Assembly: GCA_014526335.1 (NCBI GenBank)
Contig: JACTAT010000026.1
Coordinates: 877,565-941,564 of the forward strand
Direction: 5' to 3'
Source of the DNA: Chrysaora quinquecirrha
Lineage: Eukaryota; Cnidaria; Scyphozoa; Semaeostomeae; Pelagiidae
Length of the DNA: 64,000 bases
The first letter of the stretch is position 1. Each line of letters opens with the position of its first letter. This document shows, one piece after another, positions 24,301 through 39,300 of the stretch. Under the pieces are notes generated by a model. That model saw only the letters and a program-made list of their open reading frames with translations, was not told the origin of the DNA and ran no database searches. The translations under genes were made by a program, and so were the position numbers.

Positions 24301-27300
24301 CTTGACCTTTTGAAGTTAGCTTATTAGAAAGAGAGCTGAATCGGTGCAGATGTTTCTGATAAAGCTGCTCTAGCATTCATTCGGAAGTTATGTGACTTAA
24401 CTCCATATCTCTCAGTTACACAGGGAAACTTTGACCTATCTTATCCACATACATTTTATAACATCACAAACATCGCTAAAAACAACGCTTAGTGTTCGGT
24501 GTTCCCTTGAACTCAGTCATGCAGATTTTTAACAGCGAAAAGTCTGCAAACTCTTGCTACACTCTCACGCTGGATGTTTGTTTCAGCCGGCCATTAGTCG
24601 ATAGTCGGACTACTTATCCCACACAAGCAGCTGCTATAGCCACTTTTTGTATGTTTTGCTCTGTTTTTTCCCTGAGTAGACTTGGTTGTAATCGATGATA
24701 TGTAAATCTGCACTAATTGGTTCTAACAGCCAAAGTGCTTGCAGAAACACAAAAAATTAACTCTTTACATTGGGGCATACTACACCTATTTTAATGAGGA
24801 ACTTTCTTCTCGGCCAGCTTAAAAGTTTCTTGAATACAGAATTATCCATCCAACAAGAAATTGACTTATAAGAACCTTCAGCCTGTCAGATAGCATAATA
24901 CATGTCCTTTTGATATATATTTATAAAAGCAAAATAGGAGGAGGGCTTTGGGCTGTATGACTTGGAGAGTTAATGGCAATTTCATTGAGCTCTGTAGCTC
25001 AGTGGAAACGTCGTTGGCTCTCTGATCATGCAGTCTTGGGTTCAAATCCTATCAATTGTGATATGCCACTTGTGGAAAAATGATTATTCTTGTGTTCGCG
25101 ATTCATGACAACTTGATATATATATTTATATATATTTATAAGAAACCAAGCAGCATGGTTTTACAGTAATGAATTTCTCAGTGGCGGGGTAATACTTTAT
25201 ATAAGATTTCAGTCTGAAAGCCAAGCTTATGTGGACCTCTGATACGATAGAACTAACACAAACTAATTGTCACTGCTAACATATTTTGACATGTCAACAC
25301 CTAGGAAGAAGTTATAGCCTACAGCTGATTCGTGGTCGCAAGAGCGCTCAGGTCGCAAGAGCGCTAACATGAATCAGTTGTCAACCAATCGGAAATGTAG
25401 AACAGGCCTAGCTCTACAAGCGGGTATCCAATTAAGTTATTAATTTTTTCACTGATTATTCTCTCACCAGGTACGCAAGCCAAGCGCGGAATATCGTCAA
25501 CCAAGTGAGAGTGAATGAAGACTCAAATTCGAAACTGATACGAGGTAGCTTTCTGTTCCATATTCTTGTCTTGATTTTCCAAGCTCAGCGTCTCCCCTCT
25601 CTCTCTCCTTTACGCTGATTCGTCAGTTCCTAACATACACGCTTTTTTTTATAAAGAACCTAGCTCAAGGCCTAGTTCTTAAAGTTCCTTATTTTTGGAC
25701 TTCTTTTGTGACGATTGTAGTTCCAAAAGTTCCTTAATAGTTCCTTAATTTTAACTGCATGTTCAGTTTCATGACTACTATACAGAGACGGTTAGGTGTG
25801 ACTAAGCTCGAGACTACTCACGGAAAGTATAAGCTCTTTAAATTTTCGGGCCTTCTACATGTAGGTTCCTTATAAAGTGGTTCCTTATAAGAAAAAGCGT
25901 GTAGCGATCTTGATGATGCCGCACCTACCCTGGGTGCCAGACTCTCGAAATTAAAAAACGAGAGTCTGGTTCAGTGCGCCCTGACCTCGTTCCTTTGCAG
26001 ACCGCCTGAACTCATTTGAAAGTTCTTCTTGCCAATTCCACTGACTGGACTACGACTGTACAAGGAGGAGTTCGTCTGAAACATATGCTGGAGTTTGAGA
26101 GAGTTTTGTTTAAGATATTACATATACCATTGTCAAAGAATCATAATTACGGCACAAACAGATGGATCGACACGCTGGGTGATGGATCGATGATTTAGAG
26201 CAGCGATGTGGCCAGACAGACGTTTCAACTGCATCCTTTTCCATCCAGCGTCTTTTCATGGCCTAAGAGGGAGTATTCTGATCTTTGATGCAAAGAAAAA
26301 TTTCAAAACTTTTCAAGACCGAAATTGAACTTAAGGAAATTACGCAACAGCATCATGATGTGAAATATATGAAAGCTGCACGTAGCAGATGAAATTTTAA
26401 ATCACACACAGACATGCTAATTGGTTGATTAGATAATATCAAACTATTGTTGTAAACACAGTGCTTGGTGTCAGCACTGCACCACCAAAAGTTGCCGAGT
26501 TGTTTCATTGAAGACGCTCAAATATTTTACACAAACTTGGATTAAACTCAAGATACTATGAAAAAGCACTTGTTGGCAATTAGGGCATCCTTTGTAATAC
26601 ATTGTTTTCAAATAAAATAAGATGAAGGCAAAATTGAAAACATACATAGGTACTGTCTGTCAGGCTTAAAACAATGCACAATGCAATAATTAAGTTATAG
26701 TAAATGTTTTCAACGATAGTTCTTAATTATTCTTATTAAACAAAATGTTTTATAATTTTGCAGCAATTTCAATTTTGTAGCAGTTTTTTCTGACAGGGAT
26801 TGCATGGTTCAGATAATGTTGTTTTACATGCATTGACTTTTTTCAGCATTGACCATCTGTCATTGCACCTAACTTCTCAAATTGGGACATGATCATTGAC
26901 TTGGTGCAATGTTAAAATTTTATCTAACTTGGTACTATTCTTTCTTTAATTTGAGCAATATGCCACTCCAAAGATTTTTGTGGCTTGTGTGTAAAAGAGA
27001 ATTGTCTCTTGAGGGAAAATTTTGTGCAAACTAACAGATAATAAGTTAAAGTTATTTCAGAGAAATCAATTGAAATCTTTTTTATTTTCCACAAAGGTCT
27101 CTTTTGAAAATGTGACATGCAGCAACTTGTGATAAATCTTTGCACCAGAAATGTATTCACTAAGATACCAGGGCACAGACATCAACATTTTGAGAAATTC
27201 GACAGAAATCTGCTCTCCAAACTTGAAGTTTGATCACTTAACAGATGGTAAAGATCATATGAGAAAACTAAAGGATGATTTGTAGTGCTTGACTAATAAG

Positions 27301-30300
27301 ACCTAGTGTCCATTCACATCATGCTCTTTGTAAACATTTCCCTGAGTTCTCTGATTTGTTGATGTCAGTTTGATCACTCTTAACAATGCCATGAAAATAC
27401 TAGCACACTTTAGGATACAACCATTGCAGATATGATTAGTATGTACCAATTAAAATGTTTATATTTAGATGTGAACAGTTTCATCACAGACAACAAAGGC
27501 AGTATCACAACTACCACTGGTTTCTCCACAAGGCCTAACTTCTTTGCGAAGAGAGGCGCCGCCTGAAATATCAGTGACTTTCCAAAGCCAGTTGGCAATA
27601 TGGTGAATGTGTCCTGTCTTTCAACAAACAAAGCTCCTAATGATTTCAGCTGCTCTCTGTTGAGTTCCACAACATGAGGAAAAAACTCTTCGATAACAGC
27701 TTAAACTGCATCTTCGGACTTTGCGGCCGCCATTATCAATCGATATTCTCTTCTGTTCAGCGTTTTACACAGGAGGTTATTTCAAGTGCTGGACATTGTT
27801 TTACCATGACCTTTTGAACTTACAGAAATATGTATACTGGCTCCTTATTGGTCAAAACAGGCTCATCAGAACGAGGTCGGGGCGCACTGAACCAGACTCT
27901 CGTTTTTTAATTTCGAGAGTCTGGCACCCAGGGTATGCCGCACCAAGCTTTTCTATCTTTCGCTAGTTCCTTAATTAAGCTAAGCATAGCATCGTATTTA
28001 CTTGAATGAACTCCCGGGGTACTTATTTAGGCCCTGTTTACACTAGGAAGAAAAAACGGAGAAGTGGAGCTTTTTGCTCACACTTCGATCTTGGTTCCAT
28101 TCTAGTTTGAGCATTGGTCAGTTCTTCTTTGATTTCACCGGAAATTGGGTGACTATTTGCGCATTAACGCAATTAAAAGACATTGAGATGCACCCAAAGA
28201 AAAAACCAAACAAGTAGAACATGCCCGATGCTCTTTGTCAACAAAACGGTCTTGGTTTGAGCATTGGTCAGTTCTTCTTTGATTTCACCGGAAATTGGGT
28301 GACTATTTGCGCATTAACGCAATCAAAAGACATTGATATGTGCCCAAAGAAAAAACCAAACAAGTAGAACATGCGCGATGCTCTTTGTTAACAAAACGGT
28401 CTTGGTTTGAGCATTGGTCAGTTCTTCTTTGATTTCACTGGGAATTGGGTGACTATTTGCGCATTAACGCCATCAAAAGACATTGAGATGTGCCCAAAGA
28501 GAAAACCAAACAAGTAGAACATGCGCGATGCTCTTTGTTAACAAAACGGTCTTGGTTTGAGCACGGGTCAGTTCTTCTTTGATTTCACTGGAAATTGGAT
28601 GACTATTTGCGCATTAACGCAATCAAAAGACTTTGAGATGTGCCCAAAGAGAAAACCAAACAAGTAGAACATGCGCGATGCTCTTTGTTAACAAAACGGT
28701 CTTGGTTTGAGCACGGGTCAGTTCTTCTTTGATTTCACTGGAAATTGGATGACTATTTGCGCATTAACGCAATCAAAAGACATTGAGATGTACCCAAAGA
28801 AAAAACCAAACAAGTAGAACATGCCCGATGCTCTTTGTTAACAAAACGGTCTTGGTTTGAGCATTGGTCAGTTCTTCTTTGATTTCACTGGGAATTGGGT
28901 GACTATTTGCGCATTAACGCCATCAAAATACATTGAGATGTGCCCAAAGAGAAAACCAAACAAGTAGAACATGCGCGATGCTCTTTGTTAACAAAACGGT
29001 CTTGGTTTGAGCACGGGTCTGTTCTTCTTTGATTTCACCGGAAATTGGGTGACTATTTGCGCATTAACGCCATCAAAAGACATTGAGATGTGCCCAAAGA
29101 GAAAACCAAACAAGTAGAACATGCGCGATGCTCTTTGTTAACAAAACGGTCTTGGTTTGAGCACGGGTCAGTTCTTCTTTGATTTCACTGGAAATTGGAT
29201 GACTATTTGCGCATTAACGCAATCAAAAGACTTTGAAATGTGCCCAAAGAAAAAACCAAACAAGTAGAGCATGCGCGATGCTCTTTTTTAACAAAACGGT
29301 CTTTGCTGTGGGTGACTCTTTGGTTCCTCATTAAGGAACCGCTGACTAAAGATTATTTCACTAACACCTCCTTATACAGGGTGGCCCAAAAAAGGGACCC
29401 CCTAACTAAATAATTTATAAATAATTTATTCTTAAGTTAGAATTTCAGGAAATTAATACTACATGATATTCAACTCAAGTGAGATATATCATGTAAATAT
29501 CATGATGATATGGGTTAGTATCTCTGAATAAATTGACTTAAAAACTTCACAATCCAAATACGTACTGTAACAAAATATGGAACTTTATACCCTTACGTAA
29601 TCCTTACGCAACAAAACAGAAAAATCAATAACTCATTCTTTCAGTCAAATGATACTCAAAATGTCCTCAATCCTGCTCAATACACTGGCAGATCTGACTG
29701 AACATACATTAATGGTCGTGACAATTTTACTCTGGGATAATGATTCTCTTTCACGCACGATTGCAGTACAGTGCGCAATGATGGAAAAAAAAACAGCTGG
29801 TTTTTGGACATCATGAATTTAATGTCCCATTGCGCCGAGATGGAAACTCTTATCACCAACATGTTTCTACACGATAGCGCACTTGACTTGAATATTACCT
29901 GGTATAAATTTAATAAAATTCCTCCTTGAGAAAATTTATTCAGAAATTATTTACCTAAGGGGGTCCATTTTTTGGGCCACCCTGTTTATAGCCGACACCT
30001 ATTAACAAGGGAAAAACAGTGGTCCTTTAGGTGTCCGTTATAAAGAGGTTTCCACTGTAGTGAGTTCTCACTGTACTTTTTCCTTTCAGAGCTTCTGTGT
30101 GAAATAGAGAGACTGAAATCTCTGCACAACAACCCTTGCCAAAATGAAAGCAATCTTGCCTACGTTACTGAAATTGAAATGCTCCGTAGAAAATTGAAAG
30201 AAACGACAGCCCTGCTAACAGAATCATCAAGGTAATAGTTAAAATTAATTTTTTGTATTTTTAAAGTTCAACCAGGACCATTCTCAAAATTTATTGCAAT

Positions 30301-33300
30301 ATCTCAACCTCGTCCCCAGGGTGAATAGGCCTCTACGTGAAACTCCGCTGTCCATATTTGACCCTGGTATCGGCCTTGTCTATTCGCAATTTGATTGGCT
30401 GTTCAAACAATAGAAATTTTAAGTGACGTCACAGTTTCTTAACAATTTCACACCAAAATAGGCCGACAACTATGTAAAAAACACCCATAAAAACAAAGAA
30501 TTAGCCACATGAGATATTGTATCTTGCCTTACAGTTATCAATGAAATTCTTTGCATTTCCCTTCTAAGAACATCTGCTTTCGGAATCTACATCTTGTTTA
30601 ATGCCTAGGCCAAAATTGCCAGTGTTTTGGCAGATTTTTGTGGCCGGTACCAGGGCCAAAATCGATTTGACTGTTGAGATTCGTGGAAATTCTATTTGGG
30701 GCCTGGGGACGAGGTTGGCAATATCTATCTCACTTGGGCGTTCCAGTACATTCTCAACCTGGGAGGGCAAATTATGCTCACCCATATTTATCTCAGCTAT
30801 TGTATCACTTGGGAAAAAACAACTAATATCCCTGCCCCAACAGCAGCCACAATGCAAAGAGAAGTTGGCCGAAATGTAAGGGTGTACCGGATATCCGGTA
30901 GGCGGGATAATCCGGTGCCGGAACGCCGATTTGTCAAAAATCTGGTTCTGGCCGGATATGTTTTCAAAATCCGGCCAGCCACCGGATTTTCAAGAATTGT
31001 ATTTAGAACTGAAACAATATGCTCAGAATGGCAAAAACCATTATCAAAGTGGTGAAAATGTAGCTACAATCCTTCACAAAATATGTTTGGACTAGTAACG
31101 AAATCGAAATACATTCACTGCCATCAGTCAAAATTTTTGTATTTCACCCCCCCCGCAAACAATGTTGTGGGCGGGGAGCGCGGAAAGGGGAGGGCTGACG
31201 TTTTCTGGCGGTTTTAAAAAGTGACTATGCGACTTTTACTCAAAACTATGAAGATGTTAGCTAATCATTTCGATACATTCTCTTGACTTTGTCTTTCAAT
31301 TGTCCGTCAGTAATACGTTCGGATTATTAAGGAGCGAGAAGAGCAAGCAGTCTCACAATTTTTGTGGACGATTGTAGCTAGAAGAATTTAACAGTTATCA
31401 AAACAGTAGAACAGAGCATTAAACGCAATTTAATATCCAGAACGGAAGTCCTGCTTCATTAAAAACAAATAATGATGTGATTTTAAAGTTAAAACCACCC
31501 AAAGTTATGATGCAAGAAATGCAACTTCTCGTCTTTCCTTGGAAGTCATGAAGACGTTTCCAGTCTCTGAAAATAATTTCCTTTTGTTCTTAAAGGCTTC
31601 TCTGGTAAATCTTGAAAATTCTTATTACAGCAAAATCCGGTACTAGCCGGATTATCTGGTAAAATCCGGCAGGATTATCCGGCCAGATTCTACCGAAAAT
31701 CCAGATTCTGACAGTCCTGATCCGGTACACCCCTACCGAAATGTTGATTGGGTATAATGTAAGCAATGCTTGTCCAAGTCGTTTAATACATATCAACTTA
31801 AGCCGCGGGCACACTTGCGATTTTGCCTGTTCTGGCGACACGACACACCTGAAAATGTCCTGTTTTGAGAAATCCTGAGGTGGCTACGCGCTGCGACAAA
31901 TGGCTACACGCTGCGACAAAATGCTGCGACAGAAACTCTGCGACAATCAGCTTGCGAGATAAGAAGAATTGGTCCTAGAACCTTTCCTGGAAAACGCGTG
32001 ACAACAATACAAGGTGTTGCGTCGCTAGTGAAAAAGAACCGGCTACCCACTTCGACATTATTGGCTACAAGGAAAGCAATGTATTGAAGAGTTCAGCCAA
32101 ATCAATGTTCTTGGGCAGTGTTTCCTCAGGTGGTAGAACATTTTGTTTGAAAATCTATCCCTGGTTACACCTTTGACTTTTAGTTTTGGGGTCGTGTCGA
32201 CAATTTTATCATGTCTTGTTGCCATTTCAAGGAAAAAGTCGCACGTTTAAGGCCCATTTCCACTTCGTTCGCATTCGCTGTTCGCTGTACGCTAGCCATC
32301 AATAAAAGGCGAGCGCGAAGCGATTTTGATTTCCGCTGCAAGTTAAGCTCAAGCTTTCGAAAAAGTTTTACTTTGTTTTTTGCCTAAAATTGATCACGAA
32401 GGCTGTATTCTGTTCGCAAGCGAGCGGCGAACTTCAAATTCGCTAGCGAACAGAGAATGCGGACGAAGTTGAAATGGGTCTTTAGTCGTGGCATCACCTG
32501 TATAATTACTTAATCAATTACAAGCCAACGTACTTGTGTATTGATGTTCCTATTCAGAGTATTGGAAGCAAAACATAAACAGTCCGAAGACAAACAGCAA
32601 AAGGAGGCAGAAAGGCTAAGGGTAAGTTTACGCTTTCAAAAGCAAAATACATTAGAAAACATCACATAAAAAATCATTGCAAAATCCCTAAACTTGCAGC
32701 ATTTTTTCTAGTAATTACAGAAGCAGAGAAACAGTTTTTAGTCTTATTTGGTGAAAGAGACTTTCAGGTGACTCGCGGGATGATGAAAAGGCGGAAAAGG
32801 GAATCTCTATCAAATGAATTTTAACTTACTCAGTTACAAACTAACTAACTTACTTCATGACTTACTTGTAACTTACTCAGTTACAAACTAACTAACTTAC
32901 TTCATGACTTACTTGTAACGTACTCAGTTACAAACTATCCAACTTACTTCATGACTTACTTGTAACGTACTCAGTTACAAACTAACTTACTTCATGACTT
33001 ACTTGTAACTTACTCATTTACAAACTATTTAACTTACTTCATGACTTACTTGTAACGTACTCAGTTACAAACTAACTAATTTACTTCATGACTTACTTGT
33101 AACTTACTCAGTTACAAACTAACTAACTTACTTCATGACTTACTTGTAACTTACTCAGTTAAAAACTAACTAACTTACTTCATGACTTACTTGTAACTAA
33201 CTCAGTTACAAACTATCCAACTTACTTCATGACTTACTTGTAACGTACTCAGTTACAAACTAACTAACTTACTTCATGACTTACTTGTAACGTACTCAGT

Positions 33301-36300
33301 TACAAACTAACTAATTTATTTCATGACTTACTTGTAACTTCCTCAGTTACAAACTATTTAACTTACTTCATGACTTACTTGTAACTTACTCAGTTACAAA
33401 CTAACTAACTTACTTCATGACTTCCTTGTAACGTACTCAGTTACAAACTATTTAACTTACTTCATGACTTACTTGTAACGTACTCAGTTACAAACTAACT
33501 AATTTACTTCATGACTTACTTGTAACTTACTCAGTTACAAACTAACTAACTTACTTCATGACTTACTTGTAACTTACTCAGTTAAAAACTAACTAACTTA
33601 CTTCATGACTTACTTGTAACTAACTCAGTTAAAAACTAACTAACTTACTTCATGACTTACTTGTAACGTACTCAGTTACAAACTAACTAACTTACTTCAT
33701 GACTTACTTGTAACGTACTCAGTTACAAACTAACTAATTTACTTCATGACTTACTTGTAACTTCCTCAGTTACAAACTATTTAACTTACTTCATGACTTA
33801 CTTGTAACTTACTCAGTTACAAACTAACTAACTTACTTCATGACTTACTTGAAACGTACTCAGTTACAAACTAACTAACTTACTTCATGACTTACTTGTA
33901 ACTTACTCATTTACAAACTATTTAACTTACTTCATGACTTACTTGTAACTTACTCAGTTACAAACTAACTAACTTACTTCATGACTTACTTGTAACGTAC
34001 TCAGTTACAAACTAACTAACTTACTTCATGACTTACTTGTAACTTACTCATTTACAAACTATTTAACTTACTTCATGACTTACTTGTAACTTACTCAGTT
34101 ACAAACTATCCAACTTACTTCATGACTTACTTGTAACTAACTCAGTTACAAACTATTTAACTTACTTCATGACTTACTTGTAACTTACTCAGTTACAAAC
34201 TAACTAACTTACTTCATGACTTACTTGTAACTAACTCAGTTACAAACTATTTAACTTACTTCATGACTTACTTGTAACGTACTCAGTTACAAACTAACTA
34301 ATTTACTTCATGACTTACTTGTAACTTACTCAGTTACAAACTAACTAACTTACTCCATGACTTACTTGTAACTAACTCAGTTACAAACTATTTAACTTAC
34401 TTCATCACTTACTTGTAACTTACTCAGTTACAAACTAACTAACTTACTTCATGACTTACTTGTAACGTACTCAGTTACAAACTAACTAATTTACTTCATG
34501 ACTTACTTGTAACTTACTCAGTTACAAACTAACTAACTTACTCCATGACTTACTTGTAACTAACTCAGTTACAAACTATTTAACTTACTTCATCAATTAC
34601 TTTTAACTTACTCAGTTACAAACTAACTAACTTACTTCATGACTTAATTGTAACTTACTCAGTTACAAACTAACTAACTTACTTCATGACTTACTTGCAA
34701 CGTACTCAGTTACAAACTATTTAACTTACTTCATGACTTAATTGTAACTTACTCAGTTACAAACTAACTAACTTACTTTATGACTTACTTGTAACTTACT
34801 CAGTTACAAACTATTTAACTTACTTCATGACTTAATTGTAACTTACTCAGTTACAAACTAACTAACTTACTTCATGACTTACTTGTAACGTACTCAGTTA
34901 CAAACTAACTAATTTACTTCATGACTTACTTGTAACTTACTCAGTTACAAACTAACTAACTTACTCCATGACTTACTTGTAACTAACTCAGTTACAAACT
35001 AACTAATTTACTCCATGACTTACTTGTAACTAACTCAGTTACAAACTATTTAACTTACTTCATCAATTACTTTTAACTTACTCAGTTACAAACTAACTAA
35101 CTTACTTCATGACTTAATTGTAACTTACTCAGTTACAAACTAACGAACTTACTTCATGACTTACTTGCAACGTACTCAGTTACAAACTATTTAACTTACT
35201 TCATGACTTAATTGTAACTTACTCAGTTACAAACTATTTAACTTACTTCATGACTTAATTGTAACTTACTCAGTTACAAACTATTTAACTTACTTCATCA
35301 CTTACTTGTAACTTACTCAGTTACAAACTAACTAACTTACTCCATGACTTACTTGTAACTAACTCAGTTACATACTATTTAACTTACTTCATGACTTAAT
35401 TGTAACTTACTCAGTTACAAACTAACTAACTTACTTCATGACTTACTTGCAACGTACTCAGTTACAAACTAACTAATTTACTTCATGACAAACTTACTCA
35501 GTTCAAACTAACTTGACTTATACTTTTAATTTACTCACTTACAAGCTAACTTACTTCATGACTTACTTGTAACTCACTCAGTTACAAACTAACTTACTTC
35601 ATGACTTACTTGTAACTTACTCAGTTACAAACTAACGAACTTACTTCATGACTTACTTGCAACGTACTCAGTTACAAACTATTTAACTTACTTCATGACT
35701 TAATTGTAACTTACTCAGTTACAAACTATTTAACTTACTTCATGACTTAATTGTAACTTACTCAGTTACAAACTATTTAACTTACTTCATCACTTACTTG
35801 TAACTTACTCAGTTACAAACTAACTAACTTACTCCATGACTTACTTGTAACTAACTCAGTTACATACTATTTAACTTACTTCATGACTTAATTGTAACTT
35901 ACTCAGTTACAAACTAACTAACTTACTTCATGACTTACTTGCAACGTACTCAGTTACAAACTAACTAATTTACTTCATGACAAACTTACTCAGTTCAAAC
36001 TAACTTGACTTATACTTTTAATTTACTCACTTACAAGCTAACTTACTTCATGACTTACTTGTAACTCACTCAGTTACAAACTAACTTACTTCATCACTTA
36101 CTTGTAACTTACTCAGTTACAAACTAACTAACTTACTTCATGACTTACTTGTAACGTACTCAGTTACCAACTAACTAATTTACTTCATGACAAACTTACT
36201 CAGTTCAAACTAACTTGACTTATACTTTTAATTTACTCACTTACAAACTAACTTACTTCATGACTTACTTGTAACTTACTCAGTTACAAACTAACTTACT

Positions 36301-39300
36301 TCATGACTTACTTGTAACTAACTCAGTTACAAACTAACTAACTTACTTCATGACTTACTTGTAACTTACTCAGTTACAAACTAACTAACTTACTTCATGA
36401 CTTACTTGCAACGTACTCAGTTACAAACTATTTAACTTACTTCATGACTTACTTGTAACTAACTCAGTTACAAACTAACTAACTTACTTCATGACTTACT
36501 TGTAACTTACTCAGTTACAAACTAACTAACTTACTTCATGACTTACTTGCAACGTACTCAGTTACAAACTATTTAACTTACTTCATGACTTAATTGTAAC
36601 TTACTCAGTTACAAACTAACTAACTTACTTTATGACTTACTTGTAACTTACTCAGTTGCAAACTATTTAACTTACTTCATGACTTACTTGCAACGTACTC
36701 AGTTACAAACTAACTAATTTACTTCATGACAAACTTACTCAGTTCAAACTAACTTGACTTATACTTTTAATTTACTCACTTACAAGCTAACTTACTTCAT
36801 GACTTACTTGTAACTCACTCAGTTACAAACTAACTTAGTTCATGGCTTACTTTTAACTCTACAGAAAGGCAATTTCTGGAGGGAGGGGGTTGAAAAACTC
36901 TCCCCCCCGGCCACGTAAGATCAAAACAAGCCCGATAGAGTTACGGTTAAATTTTGGAGAACAAACGCGAAACGCATTTACGCAACGCTTTTTTCAAAAT
37001 CTAGAATGGCGACGAACCGGGCCGATCATGGTGTCTCGTGCGAAGGGTGATCATCTTCAATTGTGAGAACGAACAGAAGAGAAACAGCAAACTACAAATG
37101 TTCAACTTTCATGTTAAATCACATCATTCGAGTAAGATAGAAAGTTCGATGATATCGCGCTTTGCGAAAAACGCTCCGGCTCTCTTTTCAGTTTACCATC
37201 GTCTTCGTCGTCCACTTACCACATGTCTCCAACTGATGTATGGATCTGTTGGAAAGAATTCATGTTCTTAATATTCATATTTTCCTTTTTTGTATACCTT
37301 ATCGCCTCTAAAGCACTCCGAAACATTTGTTAAATTTTGGAGATGTACACCTTTTCAACTAAGGGCCTCGTTTTCAAAAGAATTGAAAATTGTGTCGCAG
37401 AAACATTTTGACGTCAGATTCGAATTCAGCACCTTCGTTTTAGTGTTCGGAAAAACTTTTAGGCTTCTAGTCCTTGAGATGTTGCTTTTATAGGGATAAA
37501 AGTTTGTAAAGTTGTTAGTGGTTTAATGATGAAAATCAATGAGGGTTTCTTAAAGCCCTTACAGATTTGCGAAGTTTTCGTCGTTATAAAATCAACATCG
37601 TAAGGACTAGAAGCGTATATAAATTAGCCTCAGCACTAAAAAGAAGGTGCCCAATCTGAATCTGGGGTCACCATTTTTGTACGAAAAAGATTTTCGTAAA
37701 ATTTTCAAAAAAAGGCTCTAAGTTGAAAAGGTGTATTTGATGTGGCGTTTATCAGAGGGAGGAGTTAATATAGGATCACTACACCAGTTTCTACTTTTCG
37801 CTTCCCTACTCTTGATCTGTCGCTCCAACCCACTCAAACAAAGAGCGAGTATAGAATGGAAAAAGGTTGAGGTTTATTAGGAGTCGTTTTGTTCAGAGCT
37901 GTAGACGTACAATAGAGGGAATAAGTTACTATTAAAGATTACGCAAGGTTACTAAGACCTGCCAGCTGCTGATCTTAGACTCCATTCACACTACACGGTT
38001 TTTTTTATAAGAACACTGAAATTGAAGAAAGCCATGCAGTGTTCTTAGTTTTCCCGATTTGAAGACTCAAAATGTTCTTAACATGTTCTTAATTTTCTTG
38101 CTTTTTAAAAAGCTGTTGTTCTTCAAATTAGGTGACAATTGCTACGAAAAGGGACGCACATGTAAAAATGTCACATAGCCACAATTATTGATAGTTTGCC
38201 TGTTTTCTAGAAAGGAGAACAGGACAGCGCCAATAAAATTCTAATTTGTCTAGCTTCACAAAGCCTTGTTATGTTCTTAGCATGTTCTTAACTTTTCAGC
38301 CTCTGAAGCCTTATGTTCTTATATACTTTATTTATAAAAAAACGTGTATACTGGATAGCTATCGGAGCGCTGTGCCTTGCATTGACCCATGCTGAATAGG
38401 GCAAGTGTTTACATTATACTGGATAGCTATCCTGCTTCATGATTTTCATATCGGATGGACCCGTTTACACTATACCTGATATGGTAGAAACAAAAAAATT
38501 CAATAGTTGTAGCTTCGGCTAATGCGCATCAATCCATGTAGGCGATGCATCCACGCGCACAAAAAACATACTCAAGCTCTACTCTTCGTTTCCGAAGACA
38601 GGAGAAAATAAATATGATGATAAACAAAATGTTGAAAATTGATGCTACGAAAACTGCCATGACCACTGTTTTTCACTCCCAACATTCCATTTTCATTTCA
38701 CAAAGCACATGATTGTCCGTATCATTGTCCAAAGAAGAGGTCTTTTAAAAGGGGGCAGCAAATCACTTTACAGTTGGTAAATATATGGTGGTGCCTACCA
38801 TAGTGTCTGTGTGTTAGGAGAGAAAATACCTTGCTACGGAAAGTAAGTGTACGCAAGTCATGCAAAACAAAACAAAAATCAAACCATTTCGTCCAGTTTT
38901 GACTTCATCATCGACCTCATCTGCTTCCTCAGGGCCAAACATGTCTATCACATCATTATCATCAAGATCTTCCTCGTAAGCATCTAAATTGAAGTTTTGA
39001 CATCAGTTGCATGCAATTACTACTGAGGAAATTGTGCAACGAAATGGTTTCGACATTTCTTAACAACAACAAATATAACTATGTGTGGTGCTGAACTGAG
39101 TCCCAACACAGCCGAAACGCAAAAGTCAGATGGGAGGAGGGCCTATGGCTGTATGATCGGGAGAATTGCTTGATGATTTCATTCAGCCCTATAGCTCAGT
39201 GGAAACGTCCTTGGCTCTCTGGTCATGCATTCTTGGTTAGAATTTCACCTATTGTGGTATGCCACTTGTTGAAAAATCTATCCTAATGTTCGCCATTCAT

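Noticed and set aside
24977..25046. Functional tRNA gene
   Set aside because: A- and B-boxes are present but arms do not pair as a tRNA, and the same sequence recurs as SINE-B with a common body and tail.
29677..29862. Possible mariner transposase remnant
   Set aside because: The 61-residue minus frame lacks any helix-turn-helix or DDE motif; only the element ends support mariner.
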